A DNA stretch of 64,000 nt from Platanthera guangdongensis (Eukaryota; Streptophyta; Magnoliopsida; Asparagales; Orchidaceae): NCBI GenBank assembly GCA_039583875.1, contig CM077151.1, positions 105,232,609 to 105,296,608 of the forward strand, given 5' to 3'. The notes beneath the pieces were generated by a model. That model saw only the letters and a program-made list of their open reading frames with translations. It made no database searches and was not told where the DNA came from. Position 1 is the stretch's first letter, and each line of letters starts with the position of its first letter. Made by a program: the position numbers and the translations under genes. Of this stretch, positions 31,751 to 43,270 are shown one piece after another.

Positions 31751-34700
31751 GATTTGTGTTGATTTGTGAAAATCCGGCACGAGCACTCTTTGATACAGGA
31801 GCTTCACACTCCTTCTTGTCCGAAGGATTTATATTACGCATCGGAGTCCCTTCTTCGATGGCGAAGGATAAGTTGGATGTGTTGTTGCCAAATGGGTGTT
31901 CGATGCGAGCGGATAGAATCTGCGAGGTTAAGATTCGTATTGGAGAGCAGGAGTTTGACCTGCGGGCGTCCTTACTTCCGTTGGTGGAGTTCGACGTCAT
32001 ATTTGGAATGGACTGGCTCTCGGAGCAGCAGGCCCATATAGATTGCGGTAGCAAGGAAGTCAAGCTGGGAGCAAGTCGTGAGATGACTTTTACGGGCTTA
32101 AAGGGGTCGAGCAAGACGTTGATGTCTGCTCTTCAGGTGGTGAAGGCGGTTCGTGCCGGAGCAGAACTGTTCTTTACACTTGTGGAGGTTGCAAAGCCGA
32201 AGCCCGCGTTGGATTGTATTTCAGTGGTATCGGAATACCCTGATGTGTTCCCCACAGATCTTCCTGGAGCCCCGCCTCAACGGGAGATAGATTTTACTAT
32301 CGAGCTAGTGCCAGGTGCAAAGCCTGTGTCACGATCTCCGTATCGGCTAGCGCCTAAGGAAATGGCGGAGCTGAAAGTTCAACTGCAAGAGTTGTTGGAG
32401 CAAGGGTATGTGCGCCCGAGTTCTTCGCCTTGGAGCGCACCGGTCCTCTTTGTTAAGAAGAAGGACGGAAGCTTGAGGTTGTGTATTGATTATCGGGAGC
32501 TAAACAAGCTGACTGAGAAGAACAAGTACCCGATCCCCCGGATTGATGATCTCTTTGATCAGTTAGTCGGGTCGACGGTGTACTCGAAGTTAGATCTCAA
32601 GTCTGGGTACTATCAGCTGCGGATAAGGGAGAGTGATATCCCAAAGACAGCGTTTAGTACGAGATACGGGCATTATGAGTTTACGGTCATGCCGTTTGGG
32701 CTGACTAATGCGCCGTCAGTATTTATGGATTTGATGAACAGGACGTTCAGGGAGTACCTAGACCATTTCGTGATCGTCTTCATCGACGATATTTTGGTGT
32801 ACTCGCAAAGTGAGGAAGATCACTTCAAGCATCTCCATTTGGTGTTGGAGACACTCAGGAGAAACCAGTTGTATGCCAAGTTCTCGAAGTGCGAGTTTTG
32901 GCTATCCTCAGTGGCGTTCCTCGGGCATATAGTGAGTGGAGAGGGTATTGCTGTGGATCCGGCGAAGATTGTTGCGATACGGGAGTGGCCTGAGCTTGCT
33001 ACGGTAGCAGAAGTCCGGAGCTTTTTGGGGCTTGCCGGTTATTATAGGCGCTTCGTAGAGAACTTCTCGCGGATAGCGCTACCTCTCACTACTTTGACGA
33101 GGAAGGAGCATAAGTTCGTTTGGACGCCGGAGTGCGCGCGAGCTTTTGAGGAGTTAAAGTGTCGGTTGACCACGGCGCCTGTGTTGAGTTCGCCGGTTGG
33201 GACCGAAGGCTATGAGATATATAGCGATGCTTCAGGCAGCGGTTTGGGTTGTGTGCTACTGCAGCACGGAAGCGTGATAGCTTATGGCTCGAGACAGCTA
33301 AAAGTGCACGAGAGGAATTATCCGGTCCACGACTTGGAGTTGGCGGCCGTGATTTTTGCCTTGAAGCTGTGGAGACACTATTTGTACGGTGTGAAGATTG
33401 ATATCTACACCGATCACAAGAGCCTAAAGTACCTGATTGATCAGAAAGATCTGAATATGCGGCAGCGTAGGTGGATGGAGTTCCTGGGGGACTATACTTT
33501 TAAGATCCACTACGTGCCTGGCAAAGGGAATGCGGTTGCGGACGCGTTGAGTCGCCGAGCCCCAGCTCAAGCGAATTGGCTATCAGTGCATGATGAGCGG
33601 TTGGTGCAGGAGCTGGAGGCGTTGGAGATTGTTTGTGTGGATAGACAATCTAGTGCTGAAGCAGTGCTGAATTGGACTGAAGTCCAATATGACCTGGCTG
33701 ATCGGATTCGGCAGGCTTTGGATATGGATGCTCATATGAAGCAGTTCATGATAGAGGCTCTGGATGGGTCAAATTCCCAATTCGTTGTGGAGGACGGATT
33801 GTTGTGGAAAGACGGTCGTTTGTGCGTCCCAAGTGTGGGCAATTTACGGGTGGAGTTGTTGTACGAGGCACACCATACCAAGTACTCGATTCACCCGGGG
33901 AGCACGAAGATGTACCGCGATATCAAGAAGCTATTTTGGTGGCCGGGTTTGAAGAAGGATGTGGCGCTATACGTAGCGAAGTGCCAAACCTGCGCCTTAG
34001 TAAAGGCGGAGTGCCAAAAGCCGGGAGGATTTCTTAAGTCCTTGCCTATTCCGGAGTGGAAATTCGACGACATCTCTATGGACTTTGTGCATGGTTTGCC
34101 AAGGTCGCAGAAGGGGAACGACGCCATTTGGGTGGTGGTCGATCGATTAACGAAGGTGTCGCACTTTATTCCGCATAGGAAGGACGATCCGGTGGAGAAG
34201 CTGGCGAAGCTTTATGTGGATAATATAGTACGGCTTCATGGTGTGCCCCGCAGCATCGTGAGTGACCGAGATGGGCGGTTCACGTCCAATGATTGGAGGC
34301 TGGTGCAGCAAATGTTGGGAACAAAGCTGAAGTTTAGCACAGCCTTCCATCCGCAAACGGATGGGCAGACCGAGAGGGTCAATAGAACCATGGAAGACAT
34401 GCTTCGCATGTGTGTCTTGGACTTTGGAAAGCAATGGGAGGACCACCTTTATTTGGTGGAGTTCGCATACAACAACAGCTACCAAGCAAGTATTCAGATG
34501 GCGCCTTTCGAGGCCCTTTATGGTAGAAGATGTCGCACGCCGTTGTCTTGGTTAGAAACGGGCGAGTCAAAGTTGTATAAGCGATCAGGAAGTGGAGGAT
34601 GCTACTTCGTTGGTGAGAACCATTCGGGAGAGGTTGCTTATCGCTCAGGACCGACAAGCAAAGTACTATAATGCCAAGCACAGGAACGTGGAGTTCGCTG

Positions 34701-35200
34701 TGGGCGATTATGTATACTTGAAGATCAAGCCGTTCAAGGGTGTCTCGCGGGTGCGGCGATTGAAAAAGCTAAGCCCGAGGTACCTTGGACCGTTCGAGGT
34801 TCTGGAGCGAGTGGGAGAAGCGGCCTATAGGTTGAAGCTTTCAGTGGAGCTAAGTGGTTTACACGATGTATTCCGCATTTCGGTGCTTCGGAAGGCGGTG
34901 CAAGAGCCTACGCAAGTGATCGCGGTCGATCAAGTGCCGGTGGATAGTGGGCTAACGACAAAGGTCAAGCCCGTGCGGATTGAAGACTCGGAGGTCAAGC
35001 GGCTACGCAATAAAGAGATCAGGATGGTCAAAGTCCGGTGGGACAATTGCGGTCGTGAGGAGCTCTCCTGGGAGCGAGAGCAGACGATGCTTGACGAATA
35101 TCCGGAGTTGTTCCGCTCAGGTACAAATTTTATTTTGTACATGTTTTTCCCTTTATGTAATTTCGTGGGCGAAATTCTTTTAAGAGGGGTAGAGTTGTAA
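31751..35200 (+). pseudogene. Element 10 protease-RT-RNase H-integrase-chromodomain
   Basis: Nearly intact pol. Protease [11 protein letters not shown] (about 31784-31816). [22 protein letters not shown] and FIDDILVYS (about 32779-32805), with the catalytic aspartates present. RNase [14 protein letters not shown] (about 33220) through [17 protein letters not shown]. Integrase zinc: [15 protein letters not shown]...CQTCALVK (about 33869-34005). Core: [20 protein letters not shown] and [10 protein letters not shown] (about 34078-34390), giving D, D and E. A +1 shift near 34565 separates these from the tail (KIKPFKGVSRVRR, then VKVRWDNCGREELSWEREQ near 35028-35085), a chromodomain-like module typical of Tekay/Del elements. 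The tail frame runs on to TAA at 35198-35200, inside the first bases of the LTR. Confidence 0.92.
35181..35195 (+). promoter_or_regulatory. Element 10 polypurine tract
   Basis: AAGAGGGGTAGAGT directly before the 3' LTR start TGTAACGCCC. Confidence 0.7.
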
Positions 35201-37496
35201 CGCCCTGAAACTCAAAGGAGCAAAGGGGGACGTTTTGGGCCAGTTTTGGGTTCTGGCTGCAGGCACACGGCCTGGGACACGGGCGTGTCCCAGGGCGTGT
35301 CAAGCCTGTGTCGACACTAAGGCGTGAAGTCGACACTTTGGTCTCGACATTGTGTCGAGACTGGGCACACGGCCTGCGACACGGGCGTGTCGCAGGGCGT
35401 GTCGACCCGTGTCGACACTTAGCCGTGAAGTCGACACAGTGCTTCGACGTTGTGTCGAGACACGGCACACGGCCTGCGACACGGGCGTGTCGCAGGGCGT
35501 GTCAACCCGTGTCGACACTCGTCCCGCGAAGTCGACACTTTGGTGTCGACAGTGTGTCGAGACATGGCACACGGCCTGCGACACGGGCGTGTCGCAGGGC
35601 GTGTCGACCCGTGTCGACACTTAGCCGCGAAGTGCCGAGACCTTGTACACGGCCTGGAGCCCAGGCGTGTCAAGGTGACACGGGCAAGGACACGGGCGTG
35701 TCCTAGAACCCGTGCAGTGCTCGGGTTGAAAACGGGAGAAAATCATGGGGTACACGGCCAGCTACACGGCCGTGTCAGATGGAACACGGGCATGTCAGCT
35801 CGAACACGGGCGTGTTCGATACCCGTGTGAGGTTCCAGGTGATTCGATTTTGACGGCGAATGAGGCACACGGCCCTGGACACGGGCGTGTGCCAGGCCGT
35901 GTTCGGTCCAGATTGGGCATTTCAGTCCCGAATCGAAGCCGTTCATTTCTTTGACTAAGGATCCAATGGCTGGGGGTTGTTCCTGAAGGGATATACCCGG
36001 GTTTTGACTTAGAAAACCCTCACTTTTTTCACTTGATCTCTCTCCAAACCCTTGGAGAAAGAAAAGCTAAGGCAAGAAGAAGAGGAGCTAGATCCGCCAT
36101 TGGAGGAGCTTCGGAGCTCCGAATCGCAAGCCGACTCCGGATCCACGGAGGCAACGCAAGTGCGGTGATTTCCATCCGATTACTTTTCGATGGCGCCAAA
36201 GAGGACCGCAAGGGTAACGATCCTCATCTTGAGCATGAGTCGCTCTTTTCTTTGCATAGGAAGCCCGCTCTCGCGAGTTTGCGGAGAGTTGGAGGCGTTC
36301 CTTCGGGTAGATATGTGAAGTCCCCGTTGTTTAGCGTCCGTATGCGAGAACGGACATAGGCATTTTGGTTGAAGCCTACCCGGACATGTAGTTCGGATCG
36401 GTGATGTTGCATTGCATAAGGCCGGAGAAGACTCCGTGCTATTTGGTGTTTTCGGGTTTTCTACGCGGTAGATTGCAGCAGGGAGCCTTGGGGACTAACC
36501 CAAAGGTGCACTCGGAAAACTGGGCGGACACGAGGTCTTGCCAACTTGGTGGCCTGAGTGCCAACATGAACATAACGGGGTTATGTGTCTTGCGGTAGAA
36601 TGGGAATCGGTGAAAGTTTGACCCGCGCAAATGGCTTAAATTGCCGTTGCGATGTGAGCACGGGTTAGATGGAGCCGTACCCGCTTTATGTCGTTCGGGT
36701 TAGAGAGACCTAAAGGTACATGGCACTCGCCGTTGGCATAGATGGGGGTCTTCGGTGGTCAATGGCTTAAATTGACGTGACCAATACCATGAAGACGAAT
36801 TGCTCATAGGAATGGCCGTCTAAGTGGCGGTGGTGAGTCCGGAATGTTAATGGCTTTAATTGACGTGACATCGACCGATTCGCCGAGAATGTGCCCTGAG
36901 TGCACGGGACGTGTGGCCGTACGAGCCAACGTCTGTGATGAGATGGCTATGGTTATATGCATTGCTCGCTTGTGCTAATGAAATGCAGGGAAGGAGCATC
37001 GCCGCCCCGAGTTGGGGGCGGGATCGTTATAATTTGGTCAGCATTGCTGACCGTTGCTTTGTTTGCCACCGTGCGGTGGTTTGTTTGCTTGCAGGTGCAG
37101 CTGGACCAAGCGGTCAATAGCGGGCTAAAGCCCTTTTTGCGAAGCTGGCCCTCGAAGGCCCAAGTGGAAATGTTTTCTATTTTATTCATGTATGGCCGGC
37201 CTGCGTGCCGAGGTTGGTAAATCATGTAATAGATAAATGAAACATCTTGTAAGGCCTTAAGGCCGACTTTTGAGTATTTTGTAATGACATTCCTTTTGGT
37301 TTTAGTGGACATTCATGCTTGTGCTGGGTTCTTGTTTTGCAACTTATAAATTGCTTCCGCTAGAATGCTCTGTGTAGGACGTTGAGATTAGTTGGATGGT
37401 TTCCATACGTAACCACCCGGTCTGTCTGTGGTATATGGCGTCGGGCCCCGGCCGGACCTACTGCTATATGTTATGCGACGGATAGGGGGTGTTACA
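35196..37496 (+). repeat. Element 10 3' LTR
   Basis: 2301 bp, nearly identical to the 5' LTR. Visible differences include one extra T in the CACTTTTTTCAC run and roughly eleven substitutions. It repeats the palindrome array, the start-exon candidate (36190-36213) and the U5 block. Confidence 0.95.
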
Positions 37497-37501
37497 TCTG
37501 A

Positions 37502-38610
37502 GAGGACTAGTGAATTGTTGTTGTTGTCAAAGCTCCCCCTGAGATGTAGAATAGTTCAGGAGAATGGAAGTTTTGCTCCTGGTGTAGGACTTCAAGTTGA
37601 GCACTTCTTCTTCCAGTAAATATATCTAAGTGATTAAGCATTTGGTCTCAGATTGTATGTTGTGTTGCTGGAAGAAAACTTGAAGAAGAATGAAGATGAA
37701 CAAGATGTTTTGTATCTCTTGTTCTTGTTCTCAGAATACATATATTTTCTTTCTTCTTTTTCCTAACTCGGTATAATTGTAACTGTTAGGATCTGCACGA
37801 CAATCTTCTAAAAATCTTTTATATCTGATTGCTGATTTTTAAAATTCAAATCCTTGAAGTCCTCTGTATATTTTTTGGGAATTGGAACCGCTGAAAATTT
37901 TCTTCAATGCATTTCCCTAACTGTCACAATATATATGTTAAGTAATAACACTATGAAAATCCTTTATTAATGCTGCTAGGAATGACTATATTCTTGAGAA
38001 TATAAGCATTAATTATCAGATTATTACTGTCTGAATATTTGAAATAATCAGAAATCGAATTGTCTTAGACTGTCTGAGAAACTGAGAGAAGATAGTCGAA
38101 CAAAACCTGGATGGATTTAGTCGAACTAAGGAAAGTTTTCATCGACCTAAGATCCAAGTTCATCGAGCTGATAATTCTCCTTCGTCGAGCTGAGCTCTAA
38201 GATTGTCTAACAGAAAAAGCACTTGCCAAACTGAGCTCCAAGTTCGTCGAGCTGAGAAGGCACTTCATCGAGCTGAGATCCTGAGATAAGCTCACAGTTC
38301 ATCGACCTGAGCTAGACTTTCGTCGAGCTCAACTCAGGGAAGGAACTCTGAGTTCGTTGATCTGAGATCGACGATCGTCGAGTTGAGTTCAGCTATTGTC
38401 GAACTCCATTTTCTATAATCTTCAAAACTATCTTGTCTCTTAATTCTTGAGCCTCTGAAGTCTTCTGAAGCCTTCTGAAGGAAGGTCTCAGTGAAGTAAC
38501 CCAAAGTAATTGACCCTAACCCTGGAACTAACAAATGACCCTAGACTATACATGGTGGATCATCAATCCTAATACTGAACCTAGCCCAAATCACAAGTAG
38601 GGTTCTAACA
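37502..38610 (-). repeat. Element 9 3' LTR, proximal piece
   Basis: Continues the LTR after the element 10 duplication (AGAGGACTAGTGAATTG; compare 54717 onward). Ends GGGTTCTAACA next to the purine tract. It contains the TCGTCGAGCTGAG word array (38090-38400). Confidence 0.9.
38090..38400 (-). repeat. TCGTCGAGCTGAG array (element 9 3' LTR)
   Basis: About a dozen copies of TCGTCGAGCTGAGCTCCAAG-like units. Same array at 55310-55600 in the 5' LTR. Both lie near the U3 start in element orientation. Confidence 0.8.
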
Positions 38611-38624
38611 ATCTCCCCTATTTA
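38611..38624 (-). promoter_or_regulatory. Element 9 polypurine tract
   Basis: Minus strand AAATAGGGGAGAT directly before the LTR start TGTTAGAACCC. Confidence 0.75.
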
Positions 38625-40491
38625 GGTTTGGTCACTATGCAAAATAAAACAAACAAAATCACAAAGCATTAAAAATTTATGGTAGAACCATAAACCATTC
38701 TGCAGATATGAATAGATGTGCCTTATGAATTTACATATTGCAAAAATAAAAATCAAAATGCATAATCAAAATATTAAGACTATTTATTTTAATCATGTGA
38801 AGAAAAAGCAGGTTTTGTGAAAATCTTCGCTCTTTTGGATTAGAAGCCTGCTGTTGAGTCATCTTCATATCTTGACCACCAAGAATTTTTACAGATGAAG
38901 CTCTGGGCACTATAGCTTCTGGATGTAAATTCATATATTTATCAACATTGAAAATCTTTTATTTTACCTGATACTTGTCCAACACCTTCTTCCTGTAGAT
39001 GACATGGTTGAAAATTATGATGTATCTTTTCCTTCTTCTTTGGCCATTCTTATCGGAGATAGTCCTACAAGCTCCTGAAATTTTGCCATTCTAAAATTTG
39101 GATCAATTTCTGAATCATATGTTGGAGAAGGAGGTCCTGTCTGGACTGGAAACTTCTTTTTCATATTCTTCTGATTTCTGTTGTTGACTGCTCTGCTTCT
39201 TATACTGATGTTTACTACTTTGACAGCTGTGTTGCTGCTTGTTGTGGCTGTAATATGGTCTGGAAGAATGAGAAGATGAAGTATACCTTTGTCCTTGAGC
39301 AATACTGCCAGTTGAACCAGCTGCAGGAGGAGGAGGAGGACCTCTCTAATGCTTTGGAGGAGGTGAGTATCTCTTGTCTTCTTCCTAGATTTCATTTCAT
39401 TTTTAGAATATCTCATCAAGTTAGGAGTATCTAGAGTGAGAGTGATGTTATGCAAAATGTAGTAAGGAGTGTCAGCTGTAGGATTTGGTTTTGGTACAGC
39501 CCTTGTTGGAGCTTATCTTTTCTTAAACTTCCTTTTCTTTGAACAGGAGTCATCTGACTCATCAGGTTCATCATCATTATCAGAATGATCAGCAGGATTA
39601 TCATACATAGCATGAACCTATTTAAGAACTGCATCAGATAATACAGGAAGAGCATGTGGTTGTATGCCTTCAGCCACATATTATTCTTTAGCCCTAAGCT
39701 GTACATCTGGCTCTATTATTTCTGTATCTATATCTTCAGACATGAGATAATCAAAATTAGGCATGGGGGATTTAGCACAGCTAAATGTAGGAGGAGAAAT
39801 AGCCTTTGGCTCTGGAGTATCTATATGCTCTATAATATCTTCTTTAACTACAAAACTTGTCCTTATTTGTTCCAATACTTGGGGACTAACAGGTGCAGTG
39901 TAACTGACAATAGCTTTCGAGTAAAAAAAACAGGTATATATCTGTGTAAAGTATAAAGTATTGTAATAAAGAATAGATATCAACTGAGGGATTAAGAATG
40001 AAATCAGCAATAATTTTTATTACTGCATCAAAAGATTCTTCTTTAAGGTGTGACTTATTAGTGTCATCATCAATTATTTCAATTATTTCTATTGCTTCTG
40101 GAATTGCTGGAATTGCTGCTGTTGCTGGAATTTCTACAGGAACTTCTAGAGCTTCTTCATGGAACATCTTCCCCTGCCTGGTTTCAGAGAGTCATGAACC
40201 CAGGCCCCCAGAAGATGGAGGGACAGAAGAGGAAGAGGCAAGCTTTGAAGTAAGAGCAGAGATAGAAGTAGCAAGTTGGGAAACAACGTCACTTATGAGC
40301 ATCTTTAGAGTAGGAGAAATGAATTTAAGAAGATCATTTGCAATATCAGAATAATTTATATATAATTGATCAGGAGTAGAAAAGGTATAGGTGGACTGGT
40401 GTCCACAGTTTGAAGAGATGGAGAAGCCTGAAGGGATGTCTGAAAGTGGTTTGGATGGTAATGTTAGTGGAATATTTGATGCAAGGATATC
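38625..40491 (-). pseudogene. Element 9 3' region: remnants of the additional ORF
   Basis: Several short minus-strand frames (40167-39886, 40010-39681, 39706-39431, 39455-39015) share the low-complexity Ser/Glu/Ile/Pro-rich character of a protein tail, for example PAIPEAIEIIEIIDDDTN. They sit between the additional ORF and the 3' LTR and are probably its decayed continuation, though no single frame is open. I recognise no domain. The region 38625-39000 is AT-rich with nothing supportable. Confidence 0.4.
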
Positions 40492-41625
40492 CTAAATCAG
40501 TGAATGATGTGGAGAGAGTGGTGGAGATGGAGATGAAAGAAGTGGTACTTGATGAGTAGAAGTGGATAGAATATCATCAAGATCTGGTGGAAGAGGTGAT
40601 TGAGGAGGTGGAGATGGTGTATCCCCATGAATATGGATTTGTGATTGTGGTTGAGATAGTGAGTTTGTAATGACTGTGGATGGTTGTGGAAAGTCTGTCG
40701 GAAAATTGGATGTGGAAACATCACGGAGTGTAGTATCTTCCTGAATTGAGGGATGTTGTTGAGATGGTTGTTGAAGTGTAGTAACATCAACAAGGTGAGT
40801 TGATGAAGGAAATATTGAATGATGTTGATATGGAGCTGTAAGAGAGGGAATATGAGGAGCAGGACCTTCTTCATGGGTTGGTGAAGTGGCTACAGCAGCC
40901 CTGGTGTCCTCTGAAGCTGACCTGGAAGAGGAGCCCCTAGAAGGCTTGGTAATAACCTTCTCCCATCTGCCAAAGTGGGCAAAGGTAAGCCTCTTGGAAG
41001 CATTTATAAAAATGGTCTGGGAGACCAGGATTTCAGGGCACTTGGCTTGCAGAAAGATGCCCAGGGCTCTTCCATAACCAACATCTTTCTTGTTTATTTT
41101 CTTCTTAATTGATTCAAATAGAGTCAACCACTCATTTACTGATTTTTGATTGACTAAGGAATTCATCACCAAGAACTGGTGCCTAGTTATGTAGTCATGG
41201 TCAGAATGCTTGCCCAAGATGACTTTCCCAACTATATAAGCAAATAACTTATATTCAGCAGACAAATTTTTCTTCAGTAATTTATCAGGGTTTCCCTGGG
41301 AGTGACCCATGATAACTAGCATATCTTCAAACTCATTGCTAGATGATTCAAAATCATCATCCCCATTTATAAAACCAAAAACTTCTGTTAGAATATCAGG
41401 GGTAAGATAAACCTGATGACGAGAAATCGATCTAGTAATGGAGGTTTGGTCTGGAAAATCTGTTGCGAATACCCATTCTTTAATTTCCTATGCTGGAAGC
41501 ATGATACTTAATGTCATGAACTGCCTCAACTACTGTACCTCAAACAACTGAAGTATGTCTTTGAAAAATTGATCAAAGTAATTGAATGAATAGATGTCGA
41601 TGTCGAATCCTGCATCGAACTTCAT
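40492..41625 (-). pseudogene. Element 9 additional (env-like position) ORF
   Basis: A frame read on the minus strand from an ATG at 41625 is open to 40492 except for two TAG codons before 41400. The first half is folded-looking: segments KEWVFATDFPDQ, LTPDILTEVFGFIN and HDYITRHQFLVMNSLVNQKS. The second half is Pro/Ser/Gln-rich (SPPPQSPLPPDLDDILSTST). Position after RNase H and before the 3' LTR matches the extra or 'env-like' ORF of SIRE/Maximus copia elements, whose function is unknown. I see no signal peptide or clear transmembrane segment, so an envelope role is not supported by the sequence. Confidence 0.6.
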
Positions 41626-41754
41626 GCCTGAAAGAGTTGCCGCCGAAATCGCCAAGCCTGCAAAAACAAAGGATCAAGTGCACGAAAATTGGAAAGCGCA
41701 GGGTGGAGTTTGATGAAAACCATATTATATGTTTTCAGAAGATGAAAAGATGAA

Positions 41755-42005
41755 CTCCGTCCAACAAAAAAGAAAAGCTTCGAACTCAGGTCGTCGAAAA
41801 ATTCCATGAAGAAATAAAAGTGTCGATCTCAGTTTGAAGAGGGGGAAAACAGATCGTCGCACTCCGTTCGACGAAAATTTTTTTGATACAAAATCGTCGA
41901 TCTCCATTCGACGAACAGTTTCACAAAGAAAAATTCATCTAGCTCCATTCCACAAACTCTTCACGAAGAGTTCACAAATCGTCGATCTCCGTTCGACGAA
42001 CTGTA
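41755..42005 (-). repeat. TCGTCGATCTCCGTTCGACGAA array, internal to element 9
   Basis: Six or so copies of CGTCGATCTCCGTTCGACG and variants lie in the spacer between RNase H and the additional ORF. They use the same core words as the element 9 LTR and the element 8 LTR. Confidence 0.7.
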
Positions 42006-42334
42006 TCCTAATCATTGAACTCAGAACAAAAAATAAATTAAGCCTTCCCCATTTATCATGCCTAGCTGATTTAGGAAAAATAGATGTTTCTTCTCATCTA
42101 AAGGCTTAGTGAAGATGTCTGCACTTTGTAAATCAGTAGAGATAAACACAAGGTTAATTTTATTTTGTCCACACAATCTCTAATGAAATGATGTCTAATT
42201 TCTATATGCTTGGTCCTACTATGATGCACTGAATTTTATGCAATGTAAATTTCACTAGTACTATCACAAAATATAGTTGAATTATTTAGATTAAGACCAA
42301 AATCCAGGAGTATCTTTTAAATCCACAAAATTTG

Positions 42335-42869
42335 TTAACAATAACTGCCAGCTGCTATATATTCAGCTTCAGCAGTTAAAGTTGACACAGATGTATGTTT
42401 CTTACAGAACCAAGACACAAGCCTATCACCAAGAAACTGGCATGTTCCTTTTGTGCTTTTCCTGTCAACTCTACTTCCAGTATAGTGAGAATCTGAGAAT
42501 CCAATTAAGTTAAATTCTGACTCCATTGGATACCAGAGTCCTAGATTTGGACAACCCTTTATATATCTCAAAATCCTTTTTAGTAAAATTAGATGAGATT
42601 CTTTATGGTTCACCTGGAACCTAGCACAAAGACATGTAGCAAATATTATATCTGGCCTACTAGATGTGAGATATAACAAGGACCCAACAATAGCCATATA
42701 TCATTTTTGATCAATTGGCTTTCCCTGTTCATAATAATCAATCACAGCATTGGAAGACATGGGTATTTTCATAGCTGAGGCATCAGACATCCCAAATCTC
42801 TTAATTAGCTCCTTAGCATATTTTGATTGAGAGATGAAAATGCCATCAGGGGATTGCTTCACTTGAAGA
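42335..42869 (-). pseudogene. Element 9 RT end and RNase H
   Basis: Resumes RT after element 11. The minus strand reads LGLQVKQSPDGIFISQSKYA, then a TGA near 42700, then the open stretch 42697-42335 with LTSSRPDIIFATCLCARFQ, FSDSHYTGSRVDRKSTKG and TLTAEAEYIAAG, the standard copia RNase H with its aspartates. The cut falls between 42870 and 47634, where the duplicated CCAAG marks element 11. Confidence 0.85.
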
Positions 42870-42874
42870 CCAAG

Positions 42875-43256
42875 TGTTAGAAAGTAGCGAAAAGAAGCGA
42901 AAAGTAGAGAACAAGCGAATAAACTTTTGAATAATTGAAATTTTATTATCCAAAAAAGGTATCTATTACAAAGGTATGCCCTCCTTTATATAGAATGGAG
43001 GAGAGATGAGAGAATACAAATAAGAGATGTGGGACTATAATTTACAGGACTAAGAGGACTATACAAAACAAACCGCACAAGCCGCGCGGTTAGACAGCAG
43101 GGCTAACCGCACGGCTACCACCAGAGAGGAAGAGAGACTGCCAGGGTAGACCGCCAGACCGCCCGGTCTCCAAGCCGGCTGAGACAAACCGCCAGACCGC
43201 GCGGTCTTCAACCCGCCAAGACAAACCGCCAGACCGCCCGGTCACCAACTTCAACA
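42875..43256 (-). repeat. Element 11 3' LTR
   Basis: TGTTAGAAAG...TTCAACA on the plus strand. The U3 side (43070-43256) holds ACCGCGCGGT / CCGCCAGACCGC words. The TATA box is CTATATAAAG on the minus strand (about 42984-42993). Confidence 0.95.
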
Positions 43257-43270
43257 CTCCCCCTCAAGCT
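43257..43270 (-). promoter_or_regulatory. Element 11 polypurine tract
   Basis: Minus strand GCTTGAGGGGGAG before the LTR start TGTTGAAG. It overlaps the TGA stop codon of pol (43264-43266). Confidence 0.8.

Larger units (their letters stand above)
28006..37496 (+). mobile_element. Element 10: complete young Tekay-like chromovirus, TSD TCTGA
   Basis: Flanked by TCTGA at 28001-28005 and 37497-37501. LTRs 28006-30305 and 35196-37496 differ at only about a dozen places that I can see over 2.3 kb, mostly transitions, so insertion is recent. Internal order is primer site, gag, intron, protease, RT, RNase H, integrase and chromodomain-like tail. The only clear coding breaks are one frame change in gag (about 31335) and one near the end of integrase (about 34565). 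It lies in the 3' LTR of element 9. Confidence 0.95.

Noticed and set aside
35107..35125. A third intron at CTCAG|GTACAA after the pol tail of element 10
   Set aside because: The donor looks good but no convincing acceptor follows before the LTR, and the coding tail is already complete.
40492..41625. Retroviral-type envelope gene
   Set aside because: No signal peptide, cleavage site or membrane anchor seen; only its position is env-like.
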